Below, one piece after another: positions 1 through 8,831 of a stretch of 64,000 bases of DNA. Every line of letters begins with the position of its first letter. Position 1 is the first letter of the stretch. The notes beneath the pieces are model-generated. The model searched no databases. It was not told the DNA's origin and worked only from the letters and a program-made list of their open reading frames with translations. The DNA comes from Rhizobium sp. Root483D2 (GTDB lineage Bacteria > Pseudomonadota > Alphaproteobacteria > Rhizobiales > Rhizobiaceae). The DNA is taken from the NCBI RefSeq assembly GCF_001426685.1, contig NZ_LMFB01000015.1:100624-164623 (forward strand), written 5' to 3'. The position numbers and the translations under genes were made by a program.

Positions 1-174
1 CACCCCTGAAACGCCCGCCTGATGATCCATCCAATTTTCATAGAACAAGCGCGGATAAAATTGAACGGTTTTCTCGGTAACGCACAGCAAGACACGCCCG
101 CGAGCGCCGATGGGAGCGCCGATATGGTAAAATCCCGTTGCCAGCGGGCGCGCAGTCATGCCAAACAGCGCCGC

Positions 175-1083
175 ATGAGCGAGACATCCTTCGAAATCCG
201 CCTGAAGTCCTGCGCCGCAGAGGTCGAGGCGTGCCTGACCGGCATTCTCAGTGAAGAGCCGCAGCCGGACGAAATCGCCAGGCCCGCACCGCTCCTTGCC
301 GCCATGCGCCACGGTGTGCTGAATGGCGGCAAGCGGCTGCGGCCCTTTCTGGTGATGGAAAGCACCGCCTTTCTCGGCGGCGACAGGCAAGCGGCCTTAC
401 GCATCGGCGCAGCGCTCGAATGCGTTCACAGCTATTCGCTGGTTCACGACGACCTGCCGGCCATGGATGACGACGATCTTCGCCGCGGCCAACCGACGGT
501 GCATATCGCCTATGGCGAGGCCAATGCGATCCTTGCCGGCGACAGTCTGCTGACCCTTGCCTTCGATATCATTGCAGCCCCGCAAACAAACTTGTCCGAC
601 CGGCAGAAGACCGAACTGGTGCTGGCCTTGGCGCGTGCCTCCGGCATTGGCGGCATGGCAGGCGGGCAGGCGCTGGATCTGGCTGCCGAGACATCGGCCC
701 CGGACGAAGCCGCGATTGTGACGCTGCAGGCGATGAAGACCGGCGCGCTGATCCGCTTTGCTTGCGAAGCCGGCGCCATCATCGCCGGGGGCAGCGCCGG
801 CGACCGCCGGCTGATGCGCAGCTACGGCGAGACGATCGGCCTTGCCTTCCAGCTGGCCGACGACCTGCTCGACCTCACGGCGGACGCAAAGACGATGGGC
901 AAGGCGACTGGCAAGGACGCCGCCCGTAGCAAGGGCACGCTGGTCTCGCTGCATGGCCAGGCCTGGGCGGAAACCCGGCTGGCAGCCCTCGTGGCTGAGG
1001 CGGCCACCCTGCTTCAGCCATTCGGCAACCGTGCCGATATTCTGAACCAGACCGCGCGTTTTATCGCTAATCGCAGCCACTGA
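175..1083 (+). CDS. ispA: Polyprenyl synthetase, probable farnesyl diphosphate synthase
   Basis: Head-to-tail prenyltransferase that condenses isopentenyl diphosphate with allylic diphosphates in the cytoplasm to give C15 (or C10) precursors for quinones, undecaprenyl carriers and hopanoids. The 302-residue product has GGKRLRP at 51-57, the first aspartate-rich motif (D92 D93 x4 D98), GGQALD at 163-168 and the second motif DDLLD at 229-233. Length and motif spacing fit bacterial type II FPP synthases. The frame is open back to position 22, but the extra 51 residues look unlike the family, so the ATG at 175 is preferred; ATG 124 is a weaker alternative. The exact chain length of the product cannot be told from sequence. 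Confidence 0.9.
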   Translation: MSETSFEIRLKSCAAEVEACLTGILSEEPQPDEIARPAPLLAAMRHGVLNGGKRLRPFLVMESTAFLGGDRQAALRIGAALECVHSYSLVHDDLPAMDDDDLRRGQPTVHIAYGEANAILAGDSLLTLAFDIIAAPQTNLSDRQKTELVLALARASGIGGMAGGQALDLAAETSAPDEAAIVTLQAMKTGALIRFACEAGAIIAGGSAGDRRLMRSYGETIGLAFQLADDLLDLTADAKTMGKATGKDAARSKGTLVSLHGQAWAETRLAALVAEAATLLQPFGNRADILNQTARFIANRSH

Positions 1084-1298
1084 TATCGGCGGACGGCGCC
1101 CGGTTTTTCACGGCATTTTCGTCTCACTCTCAACGCAAGAACGCACTGCAACGGCTTGTCCGCTAAGGGGGATAGTTGTATCTGATTTTGCCTGCACAGT
1201 CTTGGATTTATGCATGGATGCATATTTCAAGCGCCTGTAATAAAAGGCATTTTAACTTTGCCTTATTGACACGTCTGTGTGTTTGAAATATCTCCAAC
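1084..1298 (+). promoter_or_regulatory. mntP leader upstream region with putative sigma-70 promoter
   Basis: Intergenic stretch between ispA and the riboswitch. TTGACA at 1266-1271 is followed after 17 nt by TATCTC (1289-1294), an acceptable vegetative promoter that would start transcription very near the 5' edge of the riboswitch aptamer. An AT-rich run (about 1235-1265) precedes it. No coding potential is seen. The promoter call is inference from spacing and position only. Confidence 0.4.
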
Positions 1299-1414
1299 GG
1301 CATCGGGGAGTAGCCACTGCATATCCCTGCAGGATCGTATCAACATGCTTGCGCCCATGCGCATGGTGCGATCGGCCGAGACGCTCGGCCCGGCAAGACC
1401 GTGGCGACGATGCC
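1299..1414 (+). promoter_or_regulatory. yybP-ykoY (Mn2+) riboswitch aptamer
   Basis: The leader of mntP carries the conserved blocks of the yybP-ykoY manganese riboswitch: GGGGAGTAGCC (1305-1315), TATCAACATGC in the middle, and CAAGACC (1394-1400). The two ends pair as a 7-bp P1 helix, GGCATCG (1299-1305) with CGATGCC (1408-1414). The family binds Mn2+ and switches on manganese exporters, matching the gene that follows. About 56 nt of expression platform separate the aptamer from the ATG at 1471; it contains CCTG/CAGG and other complementary segments, but I cannot say whether control is transcriptional or translational. Confidence 0.88.
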
Positions 1415-1470
1415 CTGCCGGACAGGCAATCAACGCCCGGGTTCCCACGTCCGTTTTTGAAGGCTCATCC

Positions 1471-2028
1471 ATGTCACCGTTTACCATTGCCATGCTGGCA
1501 ATCAGCATGTCCGTCGATGCTTTTGCTGTTGCCGTCGGCCGGGGTGCTGCCATCGGCCGGCCAAAATTTCGCGAAACCATGCGCACCGGTCTCGTCTTCG
1601 GCATCATCGAAGCCATCACCCCGATCATCGGCTGGGCCGCAGGCGTTGCCGCCAGCCAGTTCGTCCAGGCGGTCGATCACTGGATCGCGTTCGCGCTGCT
1701 GGGAACCGTCGGCATCCACATGCTCTACGCATCGACACAGAAGAGCGAAGCGGCACCATCCGCGCAATTGTCTCTTCCGCTGTTGATGGCGACGGCGATC
1801 GGCACCAGCCTCGACGCGATGGCTGTCGGCGTTTCGCTGGCCTTTCTCGACGTCAACATTTTCGTCATTGCAGCCGCCATCGGCGTTGCGACCTTCCTGA
1901 TGTCCTCGGGCGGCATGCTGGTCGGGCGCCTGATCGGCGAGCGTTTTGGCCGGATCGCCGAGGCGCTGGCGGGCGTGGTTCTGGTGGGCCTGGGGATCTC
2001 CATCCTGATCGAACATCTGTCGGCTTGA
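1471..2028 (+). CDS. mntP: Manganese efflux pump MntP
   Basis: Inner-membrane Mn2+ exporter of the MntP (YebN, DUF204) family, 185 residues with about six membrane segments. The family's internal duplication shows as two similar helices carrying conserved acidic residues: [12 protein letters not shown] (D16) and [10 protein letters not shown] (D115). The start is set at ATG 1471, where homology to the family begins. The frame continues upstream through the riboswitch, so longer calls are artefacts. Regulation by the Mn2+ riboswitch just upstream is strongly suggested. It protects the cell from manganese overload. Confidence 0.93.
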   Translation: MSPFTIAMLAISMSVDAFAVAVGRGAAIGRPKFRETMRTGLVFGIIEAITPIIGWAAGVAASQFVQAVDHWIAFALLGTVGIHMLYASTQKSEAAPSAQLSLPLLMATAIGTSLDAMAVGVSLAFLDVNIFVIAAAIGVATFLMSSGGMLVGRLIGERFGRIAEALAGVVLVGLGISILIEHLSA

Positions 2029-2136
2029 GCAAGCCGGCAAAATTGTCACCGCAACAAGAATGCGCGTTTTCTTTATTGGCGCGGTCTGCATGATGGCGCC
2101 CTGCCGCGCTTGAAAGCGCTGCCCGGAGATTGCTGC

Positions 2137-2775
2137 ATGTCCACCATTTTGCCCTACCTGCCGCAACTGATGGTCGCCTGGGGCGCCTATGTCATCGCCA
2201 CCGCATCGCCGGGCCCGGCCGTCGTCGCCATCATCTCGACGGCCATCAGCCGGGGCCGCAATGCCGGACTGGCGCTGGCCTTTGGTGTTCTGACAGGGTC
2301 CTATACCTGGGCGATGCTGGCAGCCGCTGGGCTTTCGGCGCTGATCAGCACCTATGGCAACGCCTTGTTCATCCTCAAGATTGCCGGCGGTCTCTATCTG
2401 CTCTGGCTGGCGTTCAAGGCACTGAAATCGGCGATGCGGAAGGAGACAGAGGCCACTCTGCCGCTCGAGAAACAGCCACCCTCGTTGCGCCGTCTCTACT
2501 TCAAGGGGCTCGGCATCCACCTGACCAATCCGAAGGCAATCTTTTCCTGGCTGACGCTGGTATCGCTCGGCACGCCGCAGGATGCGCCGCAAGTCATGCC
2601 CGTCCTGATCGGCGGCTGCATGGTGCTCGGCATCATCATCTTCATGGGCTTTGCGCTGCTGTTTTCGATCGAGCCGGTACACCGCGGCTACAAAAAGTCC
2701 CGCCGCTGGATCGAAGGCGCCATGGCTGGGTTTTTCGCCTTTGCCGGCCTCAAGCTGTTGACCGTGAAACTATAG
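2137..2775 (+). CDS. LysE/RhtB family amino-acid exporter
   Basis: Integral membrane exporter of the LysE/RhtB superfamily, 212 residues, about six hydrophobic segments. The N-terminal SPGPAVVAIIS segment (about residues 26-36) is the family signature, and the mid-protein stretch GLGIHLTNPKAIFSWL is the conserved second half motif. Such proteins export amino acids (threonine, homoserine lactones, lysine, leucine); the substrate here cannot be assigned. ATG 2137 is preferred to ATG 2110 because it places the first membrane helix near the N-terminus. It stands alone and ends 1 bp from the convergent ispG stop, with no room for a terminator. Confidence 0.85.
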   Translation: MSTILPYLPQLMVAWGAYVIATASPGPAVVAIISTAISRGRNAGLALAFGVLTGSYTWAMLAAAGLSALISTYGNALFILKIAGGLYLLWLAFKALKSAMRKETEATLPLEKQPPSLRRLYFKGLGIHLTNPKAIFSWLTLVSLGTPQDAPQVMPVLIGGCMVLGIIIFMGFALLFSIEPVHRGYKKSRRWIEGAMAGFFAFAGLKLLTVKL

Positions 2776-2776
2776 C

Positions 2777-4030
2777 CTATTCGGCGGCCGCCTGGCCCTG
2801 GCCAAAGCGCCGTTCGATATATTCGCCGACAAGCGTCTCGAAATCGCCGGCAATATTGGTGCCGCGGATCGTCAGCGCCTTCTTGCCATCGATATAGACA
2901 GGGGCTGCCGGAAGCTCGCCCGTACCCGGCAGCGAAATGCCGATATCGGCATGCTTGCTTTCGCCGGGTCCGTTGACGATGCAGCCCATGACCGCGACCT
3001 TCAGGCCCTCGACGCCCGGATATTTCTCGCGCCAGACCGGCATGTTGCGGCGGATATCGCCCTCGATTTTCTGGGCCAGCTCCTGGAACACCGTGGATGT
3101 GGTGCGCCCGCACCCAGGACAGGCGGCAACGACCGGGATAAATTGGCGAAAGCCCATGACCTGCAGAAGCTCCTGCGCCACCCGCACCTCGCGGGTGCGG
3201 TCGCCGCCGGGCTCCGGCGTCAATGAAATGCGAATGGTATCGCCGATACCCTGCTGCATCAGGATGCCGAGCGAGGCCGCCGAGGAAACGATGCCTTTCG
3301 AGCCCATGCCGGCTTCCGTCAGCCCCAGATGCAGCGCATGATTGGAGCGTGACGACAGCATCGCGTAGCAGGCGATCAGATCCTGGACGTTGGAGACCTT
3401 GGCCGACAGGATGATGCGGTTGCGGGCAAGGCCTGCCTCTTCGGCAAGCTCGGCCGAAATCAGCGCCGATTGCACGATGGTTTCGCGCATCACCTGCTGC
3501 GCCGTCAGCGGAAAGCCTTTGGCCTGGTTGTCATCCATCAGGCGGGTCAGAAGCTCCTGGTCGAGCGAGCCCCAGTTGACGCCGATACGCACCGGCTTGT
3601 CGAACTGGATGGCGCGTTCGATGATTTCGACGAACTGCTTGTCCTTCTTCGCCTTGAAGCCGACATTGCCCGGATTGATGCGATATTTCGCCAGCGCCTC
3701 GGCGCAGGCCGGATGATCGGCAAGAAGCTTGTGGCCGATATAATGAAAATCGCCGATCAGCGGCACATCGAGGCCAAGCCGTTCCAGACGCTCGCGTATC
3801 TTCGGCACCGCAGCCGCACTCTCGTCGCGGTCAACCGTGATGCGCACCAGCTCCGAGCCTGCCCGGTGCAGGGCAGCCACCTGGGCGACGGTCGCATCGA
3901 CATCGGCCGTATCGGTATTGGTCATCGACTGGACGACCACGGGCGCCGATCCTCCGACGATCACCCCGCCAACATCGACGGCAACGGAGGCCCTGCGGGG
4001 TTGCGGTTCGTAATCGAAGGCGGAAGACAT
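2777..4030 (-). CDS. ispG: 4-hydroxy-3-methylbut-2-en-1-yl diphosphate synthase (flavodoxin)
   Basis: Penultimate enzyme of the MEP (non-mevalonate) isoprenoid pathway; it reductively opens MEcPP to HMBPP using a [4Fe-4S] cluster. The 417-residue product has the cluster cysteines in CPGCGR (C304, C307) and [10 protein letters not shown] (C350) with the conserved E357, plus the N-terminal TIM-barrel domain that starts with the typical [12 protein letters not shown] stretch. ATG 4030 is chosen over ATG 4045 because AAGGGGC lies at good spacing upstream of it. It is monocistronic, convergent with the LysE gene. With ispA it gives the window two steps of isoprenoid synthesis, but they are not in one operon. 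Confidence 0.96.
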   Translation of the reverse strand: MSSAFDYEPQPRRASVAVDVGGVIVGGSAPVVVQSMTNTDTADVDATVAQVAALHRAGSELVRITVDRDESAAAVPKIRERLERLGLDVPLIGDFHYIGHKLLADHPACAEALAKYRINPGNVGFKAKKDKQFVEIIERAIQFDKPVRIGVNWGSLDQELLTRLMDDNQAKGFPLTAQQVMRETIVQSALISAELAEEAGLARNRIILSAKVSNVQDLIACYAMLSSRSNHALHLGLTEAGMGSKGIVSSAASLGILMQQGIGDTIRISLTPEPGGDRTREVRVAQELLQVMGFRQFIPVVAACPGCGRTTSTVFQELAQKIEGDIRRNMPVWREKYPGVEGLKVAVMGCIVNGPGESKHADIGISLPGTGELPAAPVYIDGKKALTIRGTNIAGDFETLVGEYIERRFGQGQAAAE

Positions 4031-4187
4031 GAAAGCCCCTTGCACGTGCTGTTGCGGCGACTTTCCCTGAGGTGGATGAGGAAAGCCGCCTTGTCAACGG
4101 CAACATTCATGGATTGACGGCGAATTGATGTCTGCCGCGCCAATCGGCTCATCCTGTCAGTGCTTTCTACCAAGGGCTTTCGGCGCA

Positions 4188-4331
4188 CTCCCTCTTCTCC
4201 CCGGCGGGGAGAAGGTGCCCGAAGGGCGGATGAGGGGGCCGAAGGCCACTTTATCTGGCTCCGGCTTCGCCGAAGCCCCCTCATCGCCTCGCATTCGCTC
4301 GGCACTTCTCCCCGCTGGGGAGAAGAGGGAG
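4188..4331. repeat. RIME-like intergenic palindromic element, copy A
   Basis: A 144-bp element with 15-bp perfect inverted ends: CTCCCTCTTCTCCCC (4188-4202) and its complement (4317-4331). Each arm also forms its own hairpin (CTTCTCCCC/GGGGAGAAG). The inside holds GATGAGGGGGCC and its partner CCCCCTCATC plus a GGCTTCGCCGAAGCC stem. A related, inverted element is at 45520-45668 and a decayed one at 7896-8005. Size, intergenic placement and sequence resemble Rhizobium-specific intergenic mosaic elements. It fills most of the 335-bp gap between ispG and the MFS gene; nothing else is seen there. Confidence 0.85.
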
Positions 4332-4365
4332 ATCACGAGGGGCCGTTGCAAAAGTCAATCATCAT

Positions 4366-5559
4366 TCACCCACGCTCCTTCGGATCGGCATGCACGGCGT
4401 GATGCGACAGCGCCAGAACGACGATGAACAGGATCGGCACGCAGGTAAAGATGATCGAGAAGCCGGTATGTTCCGCAACGAAACCGATCAGCGACGGCGC
4501 AAACAGCATGCCGGAATAGCCCATGAACGTGGCGACCGACAGGCCGATACCCGGCGCCAGGCCCGGCATGTTGCCGGCGGCCGAAAAGGCGATGGGCACC
4601 ATGTTGGAAATGCCGACACCGGCGAGCGCAAAGCCGAGGATGGCGAGCGGCGCATTGGGCGCCAAACCGGCCAGCACGAGGCCAACCAGCGCCGTCAGCG
4701 TGCAGGCGCGCAGGGTTCTCACGCCCCCGAACCGGTCGCGGACATGGTCACCGGCAAAACGCATGATCGCCATCGTGGCCGAGAAGGCGGCAAAGCCGAA
4801 ACCGGACATGGCAACGGAAGCGCCGAGTTCGTTGCGCAGGTAGAGCGCGCCCCAATCCAGCACCGTGCCTTCCGGCACCATGGAGAACAAGGCGACCAGG
4901 CCGATCAGCCAGGGCAGCGGATTGGACGGCAGCCGCAATTTTTGCTTGGCCGTATCCGGATGCGGCTGGTCGGCAAGGATCATCGGCCAGGCAATCGTGA
5001 GCACCGAAAGGCAGACCAGCGTGACGAGGATGGCATGCGCATAGACGCCGAAATGCGCCATGATGAGGCCGCCGCTCGCAGCGCCGATCAGACCGCCAAG
5101 GCTCCAATAGGCATGGCAGGACGACATGATCGCCCGCCGCATCGATTTTTCGACCTCCACCGCGTTGGCATTCATCGCCACGTCCATCGCGCCGACGAAA
5201 CCGCCAAGCAGGGTCATGCCGATCACCGCCGTCCAGACATTGGGAAGGAGCGTGAGCAATAGCAGCATCGGCGACAGCAGGATCGCCGTTACCTTCACCA
5301 CCTTTTGCGACCCGAGCCTTGCGATAAACCCGCCAGCAATCGGCATCAGCACCAGCGACCCCAGACCGAAAGCAAGGATCAGCAAGCCGAGCACGCTTTC
5401 GCTAATGCCGAGCCTGTCCTTGAATTCCGGGATTTTGGGCGCCCAGCTCCCGGTAACGAAGCCGTTCATCAGGAACAGCAGCGAAACGGCAAGCCGCGTT
5501 TTTGGCATATAGGGTTGCCGGACGGCGGCTTGCGGCGGGTTGATACGATGCTGGTCCAT
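4366..5559 (-). CDS. MFS transporter
   Basis: Major facilitator superfamily permease, 397 residues, about 12 hydrophobic segments. The N-terminal helix LAVSLLFLMNGFVTGSWAPK followed by IPEFKDRLGISE is typical of the YbjJ/fucose-permease-like branch, in which most members are uncharacterised. Third gene of a DeoR-VOC-MFS transcription unit, 30 bp after the VOC gene, so its substrate is probably linked to the ligand sensed by the DeoR protein. I cannot name the substrate. Downstream lies RIME copy A, whose arms could act as a transcript end. Confidence 0.8.
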   Translation of the reverse strand: MDQHRINPPQAAVRQPYMPKTRLAVSLLFLMNGFVTGSWAPKIPEFKDRLGISESVLGLLILAFGLGSLVLMPIAGGFIARLGSQKVVKVTAILLSPMLLLLTLLPNVWTAVIGMTLLGGFVGAMDVAMNANAVEVEKSMRRAIMSSCHAYWSLGGLIGAASGGLIMAHFGVYAHAILVTLVCLSVLTIAWPMILADQPHPDTAKQKLRLPSNPLPWLIGLVALFSMVPEGTVLDWGALYLRNELGASVAMSGFGFAAFSATMAIMRFAGDHVRDRFGGVRTLRACTLTALVGLVLAGLAPNAPLAILGFALAGVGISNMVPIAFSAAGNMPGLAPGIGLSVATFMGYSGMLFAPSLIGFVAEHTGFSIIFTCVPILFIVVLALSHHAVHADPKERG

Positions 5560-5589
5560 GGTCTTTTCCTGTAGAACGTGGTGACGGCG

Positions 5590-5973
5590 TCAGGCCGTGA
5601 TTTCGATGGGGTTGCCGTCGGGATCGCTCAGCACAGCCTCGTAGAAGCCGTCGCCGGTCATGCGCGCCGGCGATAACAGGATGCCCGATGCCGCAGCCTT
5701 CGCCGCCAGTTCGTCGACGGCCTCGCGGCTGCCGAGAGACAGCGCCAAATGCGCATAGCCCTGGCGCTCGGCCTGCGCATTCTCTGCGCTGATCCAGGGG
5801 CCTTGCATGACCTCGACCGAGGGACCGTCCTTCAGATATAGAAACCGCGAGGAAAAGCCGGGACGCCGCGCGCTTTCGTATAGATCACCCACGGTGGCGC
5901 CAAAGATATCGGCCCAGAAACGGCAGAGACGATCGAGGTCTGTGGTCCAGAGTGCGACATGGGCAATCCTCAT
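5590..5973 (-). CDS. VOC family (glyoxalase-like) protein
   Basis: Small metalloenzyme-like protein of the vicinal oxygen chelate fold, 127 residues, with two beta-alpha-beta-beta-beta modules. Likely metal ligands are H5 (MRIAHVALW), E54, H75 (GYAHLALSL) and E124 in the closing DPDGNPIEI motif, the pattern of glyoxalase I-like members. Members include lyases, dioxygenases and resistance proteins; no reaction can be assigned here. Its ATG overlaps the stop of the upstream DeoR gene by 4 bp (ATGA), so the two are translationally coupled, and the MFS gene follows. Confidence 0.8.
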   Translation of the reverse strand: MRIAHVALWTTDLDRLCRFWADIFGATVGDLYESARRPGFSSRFLYLKDGPSVEVMQGPWISAENAQAERQGYAHLALSLGSREAVDELAAKAAASGILLSPARMTGDGFYEAVLSDPDGNPIEITA

Positions 5974-6752
5974 GATCTTGCTTCTCCTGCATAAACAACT
6001 GTAATGCCTTGGGTTTCGTAGAGTTCGGCTTTGTCTTTGGCGGCGTCATGCTCGACGATCAGCGTCTGGCATTCCTGCGCCGCAATGACCGAATGCGGCG
6101 CCGATGTGCTGAGCTTGTCATTGGTGACGGCCGCGATCACGGCAGCGCTGTTGCGGGCCACGAGCCGCTTGAATTCCGCATCCTCATATTCGAAAGCCGT
6201 CAATCCGGCCGCAAGATCAACGCCACAAACCCCAAGGATGCACAGATCCGGCCGCAGCACGGACACGTCGCGCTGCGCCTTGGCACCGACTGCGGCCCCA
6301 ACCTGCCGGACGATCTTGCCGCCGATAAGAATGATATCGGCAGCGGGATTTTTCATCAGTTCGGCTGCAATCAGCGGCGTATTGGTCACCGCCGTCAGCT
6401 CCAGCCCGTTTGGAAGCGCCTGGGCGATCGCAAGATTGGTCGAGCTCGCATCGAAAAACACAGTCATGCCTGATGTGAGGAAGGGCACGGCGGCTGAAGC
6501 AAGCGCTGCTTTGCGCCCCAAAGCCTCGCCAACGCGCTGGACCAGCGTCGTGCCGCCCGGCGCGACCGGCAGCGCACCGCCATAGACCCGCTCGCAAAGC
6601 CCGGCTGCCGCCAGTTCGCGCAGGTCCCTGCGGATCGTATCCTCAGAAACGTTGAACTCCTGCGCCAGATCAACCGCCAGCACGCGGCCGGACAACCGCA
6701 ACCGGTCCTGAATGAGGCTCTGTCTCTGTCGCAAAAGCAGCTCTGTCTGCAT
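5970..6752 (-). CDS. DeoR/GlpR family transcriptional regulator
   Basis: Cytoplasmic DNA-binding regulator, 260 residues. The N-terminal helix-turn-helix carries the DeoR signature (VSEDTIRRDLRELAAAGL followed by RVYGGAL). The C-terminal sensor domain has the sugar-phosphate-binding landmarks FFDASSTN and LIGGKIV. Family members respond to phosphorylated sugars or polyols. It heads a three-gene operon with the VOC and MFS genes and is divergent from the amino-acid ABC importer. Three phased ATAAACG repeats just upstream (6770-6806) are a plausible own operator. The effector is unknown. Confidence 0.87.
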   Translation of the reverse strand: MQTELLLRQRQSLIQDRLRLSGRVLAVDLAQEFNVSEDTIRRDLRELAAAGLCERVYGGALPVAPGGTTLVQRVGEALGRKAALASAAVPFLTSGMTVFFDASSTNLAIAQALPNGLELTAVTNTPLIAAELMKNPAADIILIGGKIVRQVGAAVGAKAQRDVSVLRPDLCILGVCGVDLAAGLTAFEYEDAEFKRLVARNSAAVIAAVTNDKLSTSAPHSVIAAQECQTLIVEHDAAKDKAELYETQGITVVYAGEARS

Positions 6753-7057
6753 GAAAACTCAAACCACGGATAAACGAGTGTAAATCGGCATAAACGTGCA
6801 TAAACGTAGAGTGCCGGAATTTCAATCGATTTATTGAGGTTTTTAGATGAGCCTCTGAAAGCCCTGCCGCAAAAATCAGCTCCCAGCCTTGATTTTAAGC
6901 GCACGGCGCCAATTTTGCGTGGAAACCTTGTGAATATGAGAAAAACCTTTCGCTCCTGCAGGGAACAATGAAGTTTTGTGCGCTGTCATGGATCAAGCGG
7001 CATGCGATTGTCCCCCCACACCGGCAGACGAGCCGGACCAAAAGATGGAAAAATAAA
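6753..7057. other. Divergent intergenic region, DeoR gene / ABC importer
   Basis: About 305 bp between the divergent DeoR gene and the substrate-binding protein gene. It holds the ATAAACG repeats near the DeoR start. Nothing else recognisable is seen; both promoters must lie here. An in-frame extension of the binding-protein gene starts at 6968, but the real signal peptide begins at 7058. Confidence 0.6.
6770..6806 (-). promoter_or_regulatory. Phased ATAAACG repeats, candidate DeoR operator
   Basis: ATAAACG occurs at 6770-6776, 6790-6796 and 6800-6806, that is at 20-bp and 10-bp steps (two and one helical turns), 18-54 bp upstream of the DeoR-family start codon. The last two share a longer core, GCATAAACGT. 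DeoR-family repressors commonly bind phased direct repeats next to their own genes. Binding is inference. Confidence 0.5.
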
Positions 7058-7831
7058 ATGAAATGGGTTCCCACACTTCTCGCCGCTGCCGCCTTTGCCC
7101 AGCTGGCTTCCGGCTCTGCTTTTGCCGGTGAAAACCTGGAAGCCGTCAAATCGGCCGGCGCGCTGAAGATCGGCACGGAAGGCACCTATGCCCCGTTCAC
7201 CTATCACGACGAAAGCGGCAAGCTCGTCGGCTTTGACGTCGAAATCGGCGAGGCCGTTGCTCAGAAGCTTGGCGTGAAGGCCGAGTTCCTCGAAGGCAAA
7301 TGGGATGGCCTGATCGCCGGTCTCGATGCCAACCGCTACGACGCCGTCATCAACCAGGTCGGCATTACAGAAGAGCGCAAGAAGAAGTATGACTTCTCCG
7401 AGCCCTACATCGCTTCGAAGGCCGTTTTGATCGTCAAGTCCGACAATGCCGAGATCAAGGATTTCCCGGATCTGAAGGGCAAGAATTCCGCCCAGTCGCT
7501 CACCAGCAATTTCGGCAAGCTGGCGCAGGCGTCCGGCGCTGAACTGATCGGCACCGACGGCTTCGACCAGTCGATCCAGCTGGTCCTGACCGGCCGCGCC
7601 GATGCCACCATCAATGACAGCCTGTCCTTCCTCGACTTCAAAAAGAAGAAGCCGGACGCACCGGTCAAGATCGCCGCCGAACAGGCCAATGCCGACTATT
7701 CCGGCATCATCGTGCGCAAGGGCGAGCCGGAACTTCTCGACGCCATCAACAAGGCGCTGACCGAGATCAAGGCCGACGGCACCTATGAGACCATCTCGCA
7801 GAAATATTTCGGCGCCGACGTTTCGAAGTAA
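7058..7831 (+). CDS. Amino-acid (cystine-type) ABC transporter substrate-binding protein
   Basis: Periplasmic solute-binding protein of family 3, 257 residues with an N-terminal signal peptide (MKWVPTLLAAAAFAQ..., cleavage near GSAFA|GE). The stretch INQVGITEERKKKYDFSEPY is very close to the cystine binders FliY/TcyJ, as are KWDGLIAGLDANRYDAV and the C-terminal QKYFGADV. Cystine or a related amino acid is the likely substrate, by family resemblance only. ATG 7058 is selected because it begins the signal peptide. The cognate permease and ATPase follow after a 319-bp gap that contains a decayed RIME-like element. Confidence 0.85.
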   Translation: MKWVPTLLAAAAFAQLASGSAFAGENLEAVKSAGALKIGTEGTYAPFTYHDESGKLVGFDVEIGEAVAQKLGVKAEFLEGKWDGLIAGLDANRYDAVINQVGITEERKKKYDFSEPYIASKAVLIVKSDNAEIKDFPDLKGKNSAQSLTSNFGKLAQASGAELIGTDGFDQSIQLVLTGRADATINDSLSFLDFKKKKPDAPVKIAAEQANADYSGIIVRKGEPELLDAINKALTEIKADGTYETISQKYFGADVSK

Positions 7832-7895
7832 TTACAGGTAACAGGCAAAGTCCCCTCCCCGAAAAAGAGGGGACACGCACAGGACCAACCGCGTC

Positions 7896-8005
7896 CTCCC
7901 TCTTCTCCCCAGCGGGGAGAAGGTGGCGCACCGCGCCGGATGAGGGGGCCACACGCCCCATATGTCCGGCCCCAGCTTGACCAAAGCCCCCTCGAAGCCG
8001 CCCGG
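7896..8005. repeat. RIME-like element, decayed copy B
   Basis: The left arm CTCCCTCTTCTCCCC (7896-7910) with its hairpin partner GGGGAGAAGGTG, and the GGATGAGGGGGCC core, match copies A and C. The right half is reduced to an AAAGCCCCCTCGAAG remnant (7983 on) and lacks the terminal arm. It occupies the 319-bp gap between the binding-protein and permease genes of one transporter; the rest of that gap shows nothing I recognise. Confidence 0.75.
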
Positions 8006-8150
8006 CACATCTCTTGAGGCGGGCAAAACGCGGACATCATTCCCATCCTCCCACAGGTCATAGACGACGGCCCTGCCCTTATGCGAGGGGTATCTCTGTC
8101 TGAAAGGACGTGTATTCTGCTCACGTCATAAAGCCCACGAAAGAATAGCC

Positions 8151-8831
8151 GTGCCCCCTTGGCTTCAACTCATGCTCGATTCGCTCTGGCCGCTCATCCG
8201 CGCCGGGCTGATCTTCACAATCCCGCTGACGCTGCTTTCTTTCACGCTCGGCCTGGCGCTGGGGCTTTTGACCGCCGTCACACGGCTGTTCGCACCAAAG
8301 CCGCTGGTCGCCATCGCGCGGTTCTACGTCTGGGTGATTCGCGGCACGCCCTTGCTGGTCCAGCTTTTCGTCATCTTCTACGGCCTGCCGAGCCTCGGTA
8401 TCCTGCTCGACGCCTTCCCGGCCGCCCTCATCGGCTTCACGCTCAATATCGGCGCCTATACTTCCGAGATCATCCGGGCCGTCATCTCCTCGGTGCCGCG
8501 CGGCCAGTGGGAGGCCGCCTATTCGATCGGCATGAGCTGGAGCCAGGCCATGCGCCGCACCATCCTGCCGCAGGCAGCACGTGTCGCCGTACCGCCCTTG
8601 TCGAACACGTTCATCTCGCTGGTGAAAGACACGTCGCTTGCCGCCGCCATCACCGTGCCGGAGCTTTTTCAGACGGCACAACGCATCGTCGCCACCACCT
8701 ATGAGCCGCTGATCCTCTATATCGAGGCGGCATTGCTCTACCTTGCGCTGAGCTCTGTTCTCTCCTCGCTACAGGTGCGGCTGGAAAAACGCTTCGCCCG
8801 CTATGGCGGCTTCCTGGAGGCGCGCACATGA
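8151..8831 (+). CDS. Amino-acid ABC transporter permease
   Basis: Inner-membrane permease of the His/Glu/cystine polar amino-acid family, 226 residues with about five membrane helices. The EAA-loop for contact with the ATPase is EAAYSIGMSWSQAMRRTILPQA (split in text as EAAYSIGMSWS and QAMRRTILPQA), and RGTPLLVQLF is the usual mid-protein motif. The called start is GTG 8151; ATG 8172 is possible because the ribosome site upstream of GTG is weak. The stop overlaps the ATPase start by 4 bp. With the upstream binding protein it forms one importer. Confidence 0.9.
   Translation: MPPWLQLMLDSLWPLIRAGLIFTIPLTLLSFTLGLALGLLTAVTRLFAPKPLVAIARFYVWVIRGTPLLVQLFVIFYGLPSLGILLDAFPAALIGFTLNIGAYTSEIIRAVISSVPRGQWEAAYSIGMSWSQAMRRTILPQAARVAVPPLSNTFISLVKDTSLAAAITVPELFQTAQRIVATTYEPLILYIEAALLYLALSSVLSSLQVRLEKRFARYGGFLEART

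Noticed and set aside
1279..1470. N-terminal extension of MntP starting at 1279.
   Set aside because: The stretch is the Mn2+ riboswitch leader; MntP homology begins at ATG 1471.
6968..7057. 30-residue N-terminal extension of the amino-acid binding protein.
   Set aside because: A typical signal peptide begins at ATG 7058; the extension would bury it.
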